From Microlunatus endophyticus (GTDB lineage Bacteria > Actinomycetota > Actinomycetes > Propionibacteriales > Propionibacteriaceae), in assembly GCF_014646195.1 (NCBI RefSeq), contig NZ_BMMZ01000013.1:1-64000 (forward strand): 64,000 nucleotides of DNA, given 5' to 3'. Position 1 is the stretch's first letter; each line of letters begins with the position of its first letter. The notes beneath the pieces were generated by a model that saw nothing but the letters and a program-made list of their open reading frames with translations, had not been told where the DNA came from and did not search any database. The translations under genes and the position numbers were made by a program. Below are positions 1-9,374 of the stretch, piece by piece.

Positions 1-136
1 GGACCAAACCCGCCGACGAAATCCTGCCTCACGCCACCCGTCAACGAACTTCAGACGCGCGACACTAGCTGCAGCTGGTGCGGACTTCGGCAGGTGGTGC
101 GGCTGTGCCCAGGAAGGAGGGCAGTGAGGGGTGGGT

Positions 137-1129
137 TCAGCGGGCGGCGTCGCCCAGCCGGTAATCGCGGGTGGCCTCGTCCAGCTTGGCGAGCAGGTCG
201 GCGTCGAGGGTGACGTCGGCTGCGGCAAGGGACGCGTCGAGCTGCTCCGGCCGGCTGGCGCCGATGATCGGCGAGGTGACGGCGGGCTGGGCCAGCACCC
301 AGGAGACGGCCAGTGTCACCAGCTCCAGATCCGCCTCGCCGGCCAGTGCCGACAGCTGTTCGACGGTGTCAAACTCGCGCTCGTGCCAGTACCGGTTCTG
401 GTAGTTGGCGGCGGCGTTGCCGAGCGTGAACCGGGAACCCTCGGGCGGGGGCGCCTGGCGGTCATGCTTGCCCGACAGCAGCCCACCGGCGATCGGGTTG
501 TAGGGGATCACTCCGACACCCTCCTGGAGAGCCAGCGGCAGCAACTCCCGCTCGATCTGGCGGAACAGCAGGTTGTAGCGCGGCTGCACCGAGTCGAATC
601 GGACCAGCCCGAGGGCCTCACTGCGGCCGATCGCCCGCGCCATCCGATAGGCCAGGAAATTCGAGCAGCCGACATAGCGCACCTTGCCCTGCCGGACCAG
701 GTCGTCGAGGGCCTGCAGCGTCTCGTCCAGCGGTGTCTCGCGGTCGTCGCTGTGCAACTGGTAGAGATCGATGTAGTCGGTCTGCAACCTTCGCAGTGAG
801 TCCTCGACCGCCGACATGATGTGCTTGCGGGAGGCGCCCTGGTCCCACGGGTTCGGGCCCATCTGGCCGACGCACTTGGTGGCCAGGATGAAGTTGTCCC
901 GCCTGCCCTTGAGCCAGTTGCCGACGATCTCCTCGGTGCGGCCCTTGAGCTCGAGTTCGCTGCCGAGCGGGTAGACGTCGGCGGTGTCGAAGAAGTCGAC
1001 CCCGCCCTCGGCCGCCGCGTCCATGATCGAGAAGGCCGTCGACTCGTCGCTCTGCAAACCGAAGGTCATCGTTCCCAGGCACAGCCGCGAGACCAGCAGT
1101 CCGGTTCGTCCAAGGCGTACGTGATCCAT
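137..1129 (-). CDS. Aldo/keto reductase
   Basis: A 330-aa NADPH-dependent aldo/keto reductase that should reduce carbonyl substrates in the cytoplasm; the substrate cannot be read from sequence. The family pattern is complete: N-terminal LGRTGLLVSRLCLGTM, catalytic Asp48 and Tyr53 in FFDTADVY, Lys85 in ILATK, His126 in DLYQLHSDD, and a C-terminal cofactor region with PIIGASRPEQL. I start at ATG 1129 because homology begins at MDHVRLGRTG; the frame stays open 42 codons further upstream without family sequence. It diverges from the GAF gene at 1275. Assignment to the family is firm. Confidence 0.9.
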   Translation of the reverse strand: MDHVRLGRTGLLVSRLCLGTMTFGLQSDESTAFSIMDAAAEGGVDFFDTADVYPLGSELELKGRTEEIVGNWLKGRRDNFILATKCVGQMGPNPWDQGASRKHIMSAVEDSLRRLQTDYIDLYQLHSDDRETPLDETLQALDDLVRQGKVRYVGCSNFLAYRMARAIGRSEALGLVRFDSVQPRYNLLFRQIERELLPLALQEGVGVIPYNPIAGGLLSGKHDRQAPPPEGSRFTLGNAAANYQNRYWHEREFDTVEQLSALAGEADLELVTLAVSWVLAQPAVTSPIIGASRPEQLDASLAAADVTLDADLLAKLDEATRDYRLGDAAR

Positions 1130-1274
1130 GATCGGGATGCTACTCAGCGCCGATCCGGCCGGGGCGCGACCCCGGCCCGCTCGGAACCCGGGCCCGACTC
1201 TTGCGGGCCCGACCAGCCGAGCCGGACAATGGTGTCCCTTGAGGGTCACGATCATTCGATGCGCGGGGGAACCA

Positions 1275-1769
1275 GTGAATCCCTATGCGGCCTTGGACAC
1301 CGCCACTTCGGTGCTCGATGTCGCCGACACCGTCCGGCAACTCGCCCGGCGCACCACGGGTGCGGACGGGGCGACTTTCGTCGTGCGCGAGGATCGGCAC
1401 TGCTTCTACGTGGACGAGGACGCGATCTCGCCGCTCTGGAAGGGGCAGCGGTTTCCGATCGAGACCTGCATCTCGGGCTGGGCGATGCTGCACAGCGAGC
1501 CGGCTGTGATTCCCAATACCGGCGTCGACGAGCGGATCCCGCAAGCGGCGTATCGACCTACCTTCGTGAAGAGTCTGGTGATGATGCCCGTCGGTCAGCC
1601 GCAACCGGTTGCTGCGATCGGCATCTACTGGGCGCGGATCCACACCGCAACAGCGACCGAGCTGGCCGCCGTCGCCGACCTGGCCGCACGCACCGCGACG
1701 GCACTGCAGCGGGTCGGCCTCGCCGGTGCACCCTGGGCGCCGAACTTCAAACTCGACCGATCATCCTGA
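1275..1769 (+). CDS. Stand-alone GAF domain protein
   Basis: A 164-aa soluble protein that is essentially one GAF domain: a helix with VADTVRQLARRTTGADGATF, then FVVRED, the SPLWKGQRFPIETCISGWAM segment typical of GAF sensors, and a final helix ATATELAAVADLAARTATAL. No kinase, cyclase or output domain is attached, so it may act through a partner or bind a small ligand. GTG 1275 is chosen because GGGGA lies just upstream and the sequence before it has no domain character. Its stop is 13 bp from the converging regulator gene that ends at 1783. The ligand is unknown. Confidence 0.75.
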   Translation: MNPYAALDTATSVLDVADTVRQLARRTTGADGATFVVREDRHCFYVDEDAISPLWKGQRFPIETCISGWAMLHSEPAVIPNTGVDERIPQAAYRPTFVKSLVMMPVGQPQPVAAIGIYWARIHTATATELAAVADLAARTATALQRVGLAGAPWAPNFKLDRSS

Positions 1770-1782
1770 CCCGCCGCCAGAT

Positions 1783-4755
1783 TCAGCCGAGCAGTCCCTG
1801 GCGACGAGCGATCGCGACCGCCTCGGTCCGGCTGTCGGCGCCGAGTTTGGCCATGATGTTGGAGACATGCACGCTGGCGGTCTTGGTGCTGATCACCAGC
1901 CGGCATCCGATCTCCCGGTTGCTCAACCCCTCGGCGACGAGATCCAGGACCTCCCGCTCCCGCGCGGTGAGCGGGTTGCGATCCGACGGGCGGGGAGCGG
2001 CGGCTCCTCGTACGCCCAAGGTGGCCAGTTCTGCCTCCAGCGGCCGAGCACCGAGCCGGGCGGCGACCTGAGCGGCATCGGCGATCAACTCCGCCGCCTC
2101 CTGCCGGTCGTCGTGGTCGCCGTCGCGCAGCACGGCTGCGAGCCGGATCCGCGACCGGGTCGACTCGAGCAGGTGCGGATATTCGGTGAAACCCTGCACC
2201 GCGGCCCGCCAGGCGGCGACCTGGTCGGCGTACTCGACGGCCTGGCCGGTGGCTGACCGGAAGCGCAACTCCTCGGCCCGCACCCGAGCGAGCCAGGCGT
2301 ACGCCTCCGGTCCCGGCGTCCGCATCGTCAGGAAGGAGTCCATGGCAGTGGTCGCGGCGGCCACCGCATCCTCGGCACGCGCCGCCAGCGGCGCGATGTC
2401 ACGGCTCGCCCGCGCGGCCATGGTCAGCACGTCCAGCAGCACCCCGGACATCCGCAGCTGTCCGATGAACGTGCCGCCGTAGGCGCGTTCGGTGGCGGCC
2501 ACCAGCTCGTCGTAGAGTCCCAGCGCCGCGTCGAAGCCGCCGGTGAATGCGTACAACTCGACAGCCGGCACCGAGTTGATGATCGTCATCGCGTCATAGG
2601 GCCACCAGCGCCGGAGCCGGGGCAGCAGCGCGAAGCCACTGGGGTCGCCCCGACCGGCGCGCACCGCCAGGATCCCGAGGTCCAGATTGGCGCGGCTGAG
2701 GTCCGGGACCTGTTCGTCGCCGGCCGACAACTCCAGGCTGCGATCCCATTCGCCGAGCGCGAAGGCCGTCTGTGCTGCCATCACCGCGGAGTCCAGACCG
2801 TGTGGTGACCATCGACGGCCGATGGTGGTGGCCCGCTCAGCACCGCGTTCGAAGGCGGCCAGGGCATCGGCCAGCCGGCCCTGCTCGAAGCGGATCGTGC
2901 CCAACTGGTCGGTTGCCCGCACCTCGGTCCCGGCGTCCCCGTCGGCGACCGCGTTCGCCAACACCCGCTCGGTCTCCTGGATCGAGGACTCCGGGTCGCC
3001 CAGCCGCTGTTTGATCCTGGCCAGCAGGATCGTCTGGTGCGCGACCGTACGATGCAGGCCGAGCTCGCGAGCCAGCGCGGTCGCCCGCCGGGAAGCCTCG
3101 ATCGCGTCGCTGTAGCGGCCGCGGCTCATGAACGACCGCGCCCGGGTCGCCAGGATCTTGCAGTAGAGCTCCCGGTCGCGCTCCGGATCGACGAGATCGA
3201 GGGCCTCGGTCAGCAGCGTCCGTTCGTCGAGGTCGTAGTCGCTGTAGAGCAGTGAGGCGGCCAGCGCCTGCAGCAGGGCGGCCCGGACCGCGCCGGCCAC
3301 CGCAGGCCCGTCGGACAGCCGGTCCCGGAGCAGGTCGATCGACTGGTCGAGATGGCCCGCGGTCTCGGCCGCGTCGGCAGCCTTGATGGTCAGCGACACC
3401 AGTGCCGCGGCCTGGTCGTCGACCCCGGGGATCGGGTTGGTCTCGGCCAACCGCAACGCGTTGCGATAATGCCGCAGCGCGTCGTCCGGGCCACCGACGC
3501 GCAGTGCCTCGTCGCCCGCCTCGATACTGGCGCGGATCGTGGTCGCGATGTCATGTGCGGACCGGGCATGCCGGGCCCGCTCGGCGGCGGTCCCGCCGAT
3601 TCCCGGCCGGGACAGGGCCTGCACGTAGCGGGCATGGAAGCGGACCCGTTCACCCGGGAGCAGATCGTCGTAGACCGCCTCGGCCAGTAGCGCATGCCGG
3701 AATGCGTACCCGTCGCTCCGGCCGACCAGCACCTGTCCCTCGACGGCGCTGCGGATCGCCTGGTCCAGCTCGTCGGTGGGCAGCTCGGCCACGGCGGCCA
3801 GCAGTTCGTGCCCGACCTGGCGACCGGCCACGGCGGCGACCCGGACCACCTGCACGGCCGTCTCGGTGAGCGCGTCCAGCCGGACCAGCAGCAACCCGGC
3901 CAGATCCGACGGCACCGTGCCGCGGACGTCGGCGGCCGCCGCCAGCTCCTCGGCGAAGAAGGCGTTCCCGTCGGCCCGCCGCACGACGCTGTCCAACTCG
4001 CCGTCCTGCAGCTCGGGCCGCAGCCCCAAGACCATCTGCTGCAACTCGCCGTCGGACAGCCGGGGTAGGTCGATCCGCTCGAGTTGGTCCAGCCGCGACC
4101 AGTTGGCCAGCACCGCACGGAGCGGGTGGCTGCGGACCAGGTCGTCGGTCCGGTACGACATCACCAGGCAGACGGGATGCTCGAACCGGCGGGCCAGCAG
4201 ATAGGTCAGCAGGTCCCGGCTGGACGGGTCCGACCAGTGCAGGTCCTCGATCATCACGACCAGCCCGCCGTCGGCGGCCAGCCGGTCGAAGGCTCGTGCC
4301 ACCGCGTCGAAGAGCTCGGTCCGGCCGACATGCCCGGTCGGTTCGGCCGGCTCGTCGGGATCGTCGGGCAGGGCTCGCTCGGAGGGCAGCAACCGGCGGA
4401 TCGCACGATGCCGGTGGGCGATCGCAGACATCTCGCTCGCCGCCTCGGCCTGCAACCGGCCGAAGATCTCGGTGAACGGCAGATACGGCAGCGTGGCGTC
4501 ACCGAAGTCCAGACAGTGACCGATCGCCAGTCGGCGGTCCGATGATCCGACCAGCCGGCCGAGCTCGGTGAGCAACCGGGTCTTGCCGATGCCGGCGTCC
4601 CCGGCCACCAGCACATGCCGCAGTGCGCCGCTGGGTCCTGCCGCCGATCCCGGGCCGGTCAGGTCCAGCGCACGGGTCAGCCGCTCCAACTCCGCAGTCC
4701 GTCCGACCAGGGTCGACGCTGTCGGGGAGCGCGCGCTCAGCAGTTCCGTCGGCAC
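1783..4755 (-). CDS. Large ATP-binding LuxR-family regulator (LAL type)
   Basis: A 990-aa transcriptional regulator of the MalT/LAL class. An N-terminal AAA/NACHT-like ATPase has Walker A GDAGIGKT at residues 52-59 and a Walker B region VVMIEDLHWSDPSS. The long middle part is alpha-helical and TPR-like (about residues 380-900), and a C-terminal LuxR HTH follows from PLTAREREVLDLVAEGLSNR to the end. Family members bind an inducer or partner protein through the middle region and activate nearby genes. GTG 4755 is the start; a GAGAAT hexamer lies 6 nt upstream and fits a leaderless transcript. Target genes cannot be told; the FAD dehydrogenase and the chorismate mutase are the nearest candidates. 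Confidence 0.9.
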   Translation of the reverse strand: MPTELLSARSPTASTLVGRTAELERLTRALDLTGPGSAAGPSGALRHVLVAGDAGIGKTRLLTELGRLVGSSDRRLAIGHCLDFGDATLPYLPFTEIFGRLQAEAASEMSAIAHRHRAIRRLLPSERALPDDPDEPAEPTGHVGRTELFDAVARAFDRLAADGGLVVMIEDLHWSDPSSRDLLTYLLARRFEHPVCLVMSYRTDDLVRSHPLRAVLANWSRLDQLERIDLPRLSDGELQQMVLGLRPELQDGELDSVVRRADGNAFFAEELAAAADVRGTVPSDLAGLLLVRLDALTETAVQVVRVAAVAGRQVGHELLAAVAELPTDELDQAIRSAVEGQVLVGRSDGYAFRHALLAEAVYDDLLPGERVRFHARYVQALSRPGIGGTAAERARHARSAHDIATTIRASIEAGDEALRVGGPDDALRHYRNALRLAETNPIPGVDDQAAALVSLTIKAADAAETAGHLDQSIDLLRDRLSDGPAVAGAVRAALLQALAASLLYSDYDLDERTLLTEALDLVDPERDRELYCKILATRARSFMSRGRYSDAIEASRRATALARELGLHRTVAHQTILLARIKQRLGDPESSIQETERVLANAVADGDAGTEVRATDQLGTIRFEQGRLADALAAFERGAERATTIGRRWSPHGLDSAVMAAQTAFALGEWDRSLELSAGDEQVPDLSRANLDLGILAVRAGRGDPSGFALLPRLRRWWPYDAMTIINSVPAVELYAFTGGFDAALGLYDELVAATERAYGGTFIGQLRMSGVLLDVLTMAARASRDIAPLAARAEDAVAAATTAMDSFLTMRTPGPEAYAWLARVRAEELRFRSATGQAVEYADQVAAWRAAVQGFTEYPHLLESTRSRIRLAAVLRDGDHDDRQEAAELIADAAQVAARLGARPLEAELATLGVRGAAAPRPSDRNPLTAREREVLDLVAEGLSNREIGCRLVISTKTASVHVSNIMAKLGADSRTEAVAIARRQGLLG

Positions 4756-4846
4756 CCGTCCATTCTCCCCGATGGCACTGACACTCCGCCCCCGAATTCC
4801 CGGCCGCCGGCTCGGATCCGCTGCGGGCAGAAGATCGCGGGCCGGA

Positions 4847-4852
4847 TAGGCT
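4847..4852 (+). promoter_or_regulatory. Leaderless-type -10 box (TAGGCT) of chorismate mutase
   Basis: TAGGCT ends 7 nt before GTG 4860. This places transcription initiation at or next to the start codon, and there is no ribosome binding site. No convincing -35 element is visible. Confidence 0.5.
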
Positions 4853-4859
4853 TCGCGCT

Positions 4860-5180
4860 GTGGCTAAGGGTGTGCAGGCGGATGTGCAGGCAGGTGTGCA
4901 GGCCGAGTTGCATCGGCTCCGGTTGAGTATCGACAACATGGATGCTGCCCTGGTGCACCTGCTGGCCGAGCGGTTCAAGATCACCCAGGAGGTCGGTGAG
5001 CTGAAGGCCGCCAACGGCCTGCCGCCGGCCGATCCGGAGCGCGAGGTCCAGCAGATCGCCCGGCTGCGGGCGCTGGCCAGCGAATCCCATCTCGATCCCG
5101 AGTTCGCGGAGAAGTTCCTCAACTTCATCGTCGCCGAGGTGGTACGTCACCACGAGGCGATCGCCAACCGCGCCGGCTGA
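4860..5180 (+). CDS. Chorismate mutase (AroQ type)
   Basis: A 106-aa AroQ-fold chorismate mutase that should convert chorismate to prephenate for phenylalanine and tyrosine synthesis. The pattern LHRLRLSIDNMDAALVHLLAERFKIT, then VGELKA and LNFIVAEVVRHHE, gives the three helices and the conserved Arg/Lys positions of the family. The length is that of a monofunctional actinobacterial enzyme, and no prephenate dehydratase or dehydrogenase domain is attached. The first 15 residues contain a three-fold VQA-type repeat (VQADVQAGVQAE), which is odd but lies outside the domain. Start GTG 4860 is fixed by the TAGGCT box. The stop is 17 bp from the convergent FAD dehydrogenase. Confidence 0.9.
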   Translation: MAKGVQADVQAGVQAELHRLRLSIDNMDAALVHLLAERFKITQEVGELKAANGLPPADPEREVQQIARLRALASESHLDPEFAEKFLNFIVAEVVRHHEAIANRAG

Positions 5181-5197
5181 TCCGACAACCCCGGGAC

Positions 5198-6868
5198 TCA
5201 GCCCACGGCCGCGGCTGCCGCCTGGCCGGCGACCCGGCCCGAGAACAGGCAGCCACCCAGGAACGTGCCCTCCAGCGACCGATAGCCGTGGACGCCGCCG
5301 CCGCCGAAACCGGAGACCTCACCGGCGGCGTACACACCTGGCAGCGGGCTGCCGTCGGCCGTCAGCACCCTGCCGTCCAGATCGGTCTCCAATCCGCCGA
5401 GGGTCTTGCGGGTCAGCACGTGCAGGCGTACGGCCACCAGCGGGCCACCGGTGCCGGCGATCCCGGCTCCGGGTCGACGCGGATCGAGGTAGGGGTGCGG
5501 TGTGGCCACCCGGGAGAGTCGGTCGCCGAGGTAGCGCCGGGCCGCGGCGGTCGCGGTGACCTGCGGATCCTTGCCGAGCCCGGAGACCACCTGCTGGTCC
5601 CGCAACTCGATCAGCTGCCGCAACCGGTCGGCGTCGATGTGGTCGGTGCCGGTCAGCTTGTTCATCCTGGCGACCAGGTCGTCCACACTGCCGGCCGTGA
5701 CGAAGTCCGCACCGCGCCGCAGGAAGGCCTGCACCTCGGGGGTCGGGCCCGGCCGGACCCGGGTGGACAACTGCCTGATGTCCTTGCCGGTCAGGTCGGC
5801 GTTCTGTTCCGATCCGGAGAGCGCGAGTTCCTTGCCGACCGTCTCCAGGTCCAGGACGAACCAGGAGTGGTCGTCGCCCCGGCTGGTGATGTGCCGCAGC
5901 GCCCCGAGGGCGTCGAATCCCGGGTAGAGCGGGAAGGGCAGCCGCTCGCCGTGGGCGTCGACCCACAGCGCGGAAGGGCCGGGCAGGATCCGGATGCCGT
6001 GCTCGGTCCAGATCGGTGCATGGTTGATCACTCCCTCGGGGTAGTGCCACATCCGGGTGCGGTTGATCACCCGGCCGCCGGCCTGCTCGGCGACCTGCAG
6101 CATCGAGCCGTCGACGAAGTCCGGCACGCCGATGATCATCTTCTCGGGCGGCCGGCCCCAGTCGGCCGGCCAGTACTTGCGGACAAGATCGACATTGCCG
6201 CCGATGCCGCCGGAACTGATGATCACCGCCGACGCGGAGAACGAGAAGTCGCGGGCGACCCCGTCCGGGCTGCGAGCACCCCGCGGCACCGTGCTGGCCA
6301 GCAGCACCTGACCGTTGACTCGTACGCCATCGGGGCCGGTCTCGAGGCCGGAAACCTTGTGTCGGTTGAGAATCCGGACCCGGTCGTTGCCCCGGATCCG
6401 ATCCAGGAACGGTTGCACCAGAGCCGGTCCGGTGCCCCAGGTGATGTGGAAGCGCGGTACCGAGTTGCCGTGCCCCGGGATCGGACCGCCGCCCCGCTCG
6501 GCCCACTGGACCACCGGGAACCAGCGCACCCCGAGGCCGTACAGCCAGCTGCGCAGCTCGCCGGAGGCGAAGGACACGTACGCCTCCGCCCAGCGCCGCG
6601 GCCAGTAGTCCGACGGCGAGTCGAAACCGGCCGATCCCATCCAATCCGCCAGCGCCAGTGCCGCGGAGTCCTTGACCCGCATCCGTCGCTGTTCCGGGGT
6701 ATCGACCATGAAGAGCCCGCCGAAGGACCAGTAGGCCTGGCCGCCGAGCGACTGCGCCGGCTCCCCGTCCAGCAGGATCACCGACCGGCCGGCAGCAGCC
6801 AGCTCCGCGGTGGCGACCAGACCTGACAGCCCTGCCCCGATGACGATGACGTCGGCGTCCATGAGCAC
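5198..6868 (-). CDS. FAD-binding dehydrogenase (KstD/fumarate reductase flavoprotein family)
   Basis: A 556-aa flavoprotein with the N-terminal Rossmann motif VIGAGLSG (residues 9-16) and an acidic ribose-binding residue about 20 residues later. It has a long substrate-cap region and the C-terminal FAD signature GVYAAGEVSGFGGGGVHG followed by LGGCLFSGRVAG. This is the architecture of the FAD-binding dehydrogenases related to 3-ketosteroid delta1-dehydrogenase and fumarate reductase flavoproteins. The substrate is unknown. No other steroid-catabolism gene is in the window, so I do not call it KstD. It faces guaA across 123 bp. Confidence 0.8.
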   Translation of the reverse strand: MLMDADVIVIGAGLSGLVATAELAAAGRSVILLDGEPAQSLGGQAYWSFGGLFMVDTPEQRRMRVKDSAALALADWMGSAGFDSPSDYWPRRWAEAYVSFASGELRSWLYGLGVRWFPVVQWAERGGGPIPGHGNSVPRFHITWGTGPALVQPFLDRIRGNDRVRILNRHKVSGLETGPDGVRVNGQVLLASTVPRGARSPDGVARDFSFSASAVIISSGGIGGNVDLVRKYWPADWGRPPEKMIIGVPDFVDGSMLQVAEQAGGRVINRTRMWHYPEGVINHAPIWTEHGIRILPGPSALWVDAHGERLPFPLYPGFDALGALRHITSRGDDHSWFVLDLETVGKELALSGSEQNADLTGKDIRQLSTRVRPGPTPEVQAFLRRGADFVTAGSVDDLVARMNKLTGTDHIDADRLRQLIELRDQQVVSGLGKDPQVTATAAARRYLGDRLSRVATPHPYLDPRRPGAGIAGTGGPLVAVRLHVLTRKTLGGLETDLDGRVLTADGSPLPGVYAAGEVSGFGGGGVHGYRSLEGTFLGGCLFSGRVAGQAAAAAVG

Positions 6869-6900
6869 GGCTTACCAGTCGCTAGCATCCGGCGCAACGG

Positions 6901-6932
6901 TTGAAGGGATCGCGGCGTCGTCCCGGTAGACT
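6901..6932 (+). promoter_or_regulatory. Possible guaA promoter
   Basis: TTGAAG at 6901-6906 and TAGACT at 6927-6932 resemble -35 and -10 boxes, but the 20-nt spacing is long. The start codon of guaA is 60 nt downstream. Weak call. Confidence 0.3.
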
Positions 6933-6991
6933 TCAGACCCAACCACCCCCGAGAGCCCAGAGGGTTGCCCGACGATCATGACCATTCCCGC

Positions 6992-8569
6992 ATGAGCAGC
7001 CAGAGCCAGACCGCCGACGACCACGATCTGGTGATCGTCGTGGACTACGGCGCGCAATACGCGCAGCTGATCGCCCGCCGGGTGCGCGAGGCCAAGGTCT
7101 ACTCCGAGATCATGCCGCATTCGGCGACTGTCGCCGAGGTCCTGGCGCGCAAGCCCAAGGCGGTCATCCTGTCGGGCGGCCCGGCTTCGGTATACACGCC
7201 CGGAGCGCCGCAGGTCGACGCGGATCTGTTCGACGCCGGTGTGCCGGTCTTCGGCATCTGCTACGGCTTCCAGGCGATGGCCAAGGCGCTCGGCGGCGAG
7301 GTCGCCCGCACGGGCGGCAGCGAATTCGGCCGCACCGACCTGCGGGTCGGCGATCACGGCCGGTTGCTCGCCGGGTTGCCCGACCAGTTGCGGGTCTGGA
7401 TGAGCCACGGCGATTCGGTGGTCTCAGCGCCGCAAGGTTTCGCGGCACTGGCCGGTACCGACGGTGCCCCGATCGCGGCCTTCGAGGATCTCGGCCGCGG
7501 GCTGGCCGGTGTCCAGTGGCATCCGGAGGTGCTGCACACCCAGGCCGGTCAGCAGGTCCTTGAGCAGTTCCTCTATGACGTCGCGGGCGCCCGGCCGACC
7601 TGGACCGCGGCCAACATCGTCGAGGAATCGGTCGCCGCGATCCGTGCGCAGGTGGGGGACAAGCGGGTCATCTGCGGGCTGTCCGGCGGTGTCGATTCCG
7701 CCGTCGCCGCGGCCCTGGTACAGCGCGCGATCGGTGATCAACTGACCTGTGTCTTTGTTGATCATGGTTTGCTGCGCAGGGGCGAGGCGCAGCAGGTGGA
7801 GAAGGACTTCGTTGCTGCGACGGGTGTCGATCTCAAGGTTTTCGATGCCAGGAAGCAATTCCTCGCCGCCTTGGCCGAGGTGACCGACCCGGAGCGCAAG
7901 CGCAAGATCATCGGCAAGGAGTTCATCGACTCGTTCGAACAGGCCGCCCGGGAGATCGTCGGCTCCAGCGAGGAGTCGGTCGAATTCCTGGTGCAGGGCA
8001 CCCTGTATCCGGATGTCGTCGAGTCCGGCGGCGGCGAGGGGGCGGCCAACATCAAGAGCCACCATAACGTCGGCGGCCTCCCGGATGATCTTCAGTTCAA
8101 GCTGATCGAACCGCTGCGGACCCTCTTCAAGGACGAGGTCCGGGCTGTCGGCGAGGAGCTGGGACTGCCGGCCGACCTGGTCTGGCGGCACCCGTTCCCG
8201 GGCCCCGGGCTGGCGATCCGGATCATCGGGGCGGTCACCCAGGAACGCCTGGACATCCTCCGCGAGGCCGATGCGATCGTCCGTGCCGAGGTCACCGCGG
8301 CCGGGCTGGACCGCGACATCTGGCAGTTCCCGGTGGTGCTGCTGGCTGATGTCCGTTCGGTCGGCGTCCAGGGCGACGGCCGGACGTACGGCCATCCGGT
8401 GGTGCTGCGACCGGTGACCAGCGAGGACGCCATGACCGCGGACTGGGGCCGGTTGCCGTACGACCTGCTGGAGCGGATCAGCTCCAAGATCACCAATCAG
8501 GTGCGGGAGATCAACCGGGTCACCCTGGACATCACCAGCAAGCCGCCGGCAACCATCGAGTGGGAGTGA
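6992..8569 (+). CDS. guaA: GMP synthase (glutamine-hydrolysing)
   Basis: A 525-aa GuaA that converts XMP to GMP with ATP and glutamine, the last step of de novo GMP synthesis. The class I glutamine amidotransferase domain is intact: Cys90 in GICYGFQAM, His177 and Glu179 in GVQWHPEV. The ATP pyrophosphatase P-loop LSGGVDSA lies around residue 230, and the C-terminal dimerisation domain ends with KPPATIEWE, as in the family. ATG 6992 gives the usual family length; an upstream TTG in frame adds only nine non-homologous codons. The stop codon is immediately adjacent to the stop of the convergent PspC gene, leaving no room for a terminator. Confidence 0.97.
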   Translation: MSSQSQTADDHDLVIVVDYGAQYAQLIARRVREAKVYSEIMPHSATVAEVLARKPKAVILSGGPASVYTPGAPQVDADLFDAGVPVFGICYGFQAMAKALGGEVARTGGSEFGRTDLRVGDHGRLLAGLPDQLRVWMSHGDSVVSAPQGFAALAGTDGAPIAAFEDLGRGLAGVQWHPEVLHTQAGQQVLEQFLYDVAGARPTWTAANIVEESVAAIRAQVGDKRVICGLSGGVDSAVAAALVQRAIGDQLTCVFVDHGLLRRGEAQQVEKDFVAATGVDLKVFDARKQFLAALAEVTDPERKRKIIGKEFIDSFEQAAREIVGSSEESVEFLVQGTLYPDVVESGGGEGAANIKSHHNVGGLPDDLQFKLIEPLRTLFKDEVRAVGEELGLPADLVWRHPFPGPGLAIRIIGAVTQERLDILREADAIVRAEVTAAGLDRDIWQFPVVLLADVRSVGVQGDGRTYGHPVVLRPVTSEDAMTADWGRLPYDLLERISSKITNQVREINRVTLDITSKPPATIEWE

Positions 8570-9106
8570 TCAGCTCGTCGGCTGATCGCTCTGACCGCTG
8601 TCTTTCTGATCACTGTCGGCAGGCGGCGGCGTGCTCGGTCCGCTGCTCGGCTGCGTCGGGTGCTTGGCCCGGCTGAAAAGGTCCTCCGCGCTCTGCCGCG
8701 GCGGTTGCGGTGCCGAGGTGTCGACGGTCTCGTCCTGGTTCGGTCGCCACGGCGGACCCGCCGGACCCCACACGGTGTCGGAGTGCGGCTGCGGCGCGCG
8801 GTCCTGACCGGACTGCCAGGGTTGCTGCTGCCCGGGTTGCCAACCGGACTGCTGCCACGGGTAGCGGGGCGCCGGGCCGAGGGATCCGGGCCGCTGGGTG
8901 TCGGCCTCGGGGATCAGCAACATCATCAGCAGGTAGATCGCGGCGACCGGTACCGCGGCCGTGACCAGGGCGATGATCACCACGCCCACCCGGACCAGGG
9001 TCGCGTCCATGTTCAGGTATTCGGCGAGGCCCCCGCAGACGCCGCCGATCCAGCGATCGTTGCGGCTGCGCCGCAATCGCCGAGGCTGATGGGCCGGATA
9101 ACTCAT
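8570..9106 (-). CDS. PspC domain membrane protein with Pro/Gln-rich tail
   Basis: A 178-aa protein. An N-terminal PspC domain (RSRNDRWIGGVCGGLAEYLN, then VRVGVVIIALVTAAVPVAAIYLLMMLLIP) spans about residues 10-70 and includes one or two membrane segments. A hydrophilic tail rich in Pro, Gln, Trp and Ser follows and is probably disordered in the cytoplasm. ATG 9106 is chosen over ATG 9112 because AGGAAGG (9114-9120) sits 7 nt from it. It is the third gene of the minus-strand unit led by the PspC/toast-rack gene at 10723. PspC proteins sense or transmit membrane stress; this copy's partner is not evident. Confidence 0.85.
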   Translation of the reverse strand: MSYPAHQPRRLRRSRNDRWIGGVCGGLAEYLNMDATLVRVGVVIIALVTAAVPVAAIYLLMMLLIPEADTQRPGSLGPAPRYPWQQSGWQPGQQQPWQSGQDRAPQPHSDTVWGPAGPPWRPNQDETVDTSAPQPPRQSAEDLFSRAKHPTQPSSGPSTPPPADSDQKDSGQSDQPTS

Positions 9107-9179
9107 GATCATGCCTTCCTGGTGTGTGGTTGCTACGAGTTCAAGATCAGCGGTCCGTTGGCTCAGGATCGCGGCTGAC

Positions 9180-9374
9180 TCAGGAGCGCGGTCGGGCGGC
9201 GACCAGGCCGATGATTCCGATCAGCACGAGGACCAGCGGCGCCGCGATCCGCAGCGTGGACCATTCGATGGTGCCACCGAAGGAGAGCCAGAGGCCGCCC
9301 AGCGCCAGGATCGTCGCCATCAGGCCGAGAATCACCGACACCGCGTCGGGGCGCCGCTTCATCGGCGTATTCAT
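9180..9374 (-). CDS. Small two-TM membrane protein
   Basis: A 64-aa protein with a basic N-terminus (MNTPMKRRPD) and two hydrophobic helices, AVSVILGLMATILALGGLWL and IAAPLVLVLIGIIGLVAARP, ending in a basic tail. It has no family I can name. ATG 9374 overlaps the stop of the upstream PspC/toast-rack gene by 4 bp (ATGA), and GGAGG lies 7 nt before it, so the two are translationally coupled. This placement suggests a membrane accessory protein of the PspC system. Confidence 0.7.
   Translation of the reverse strand: MNTPMKRRPDAVSVILGLMATILALGGLWLSFGGTIEWSTLRIAAPLVLVLIGIIGLVAARPRS

Noticed and set aside
5288..6826. Long plus-strand open frame opposite the FAD dehydrogenase
   Set aside because: Shadow frame; the minus strand encodes a complete flavoprotein with FAD motifs at both ends.
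5198..6868. Naming the FAD dehydrogenase KstD (3-ketosteroid delta1-dehydrogenase)
   Set aside because: Architecture fits the wider family, but no steroid genes are near and the substrate residues cannot be assigned by eye.
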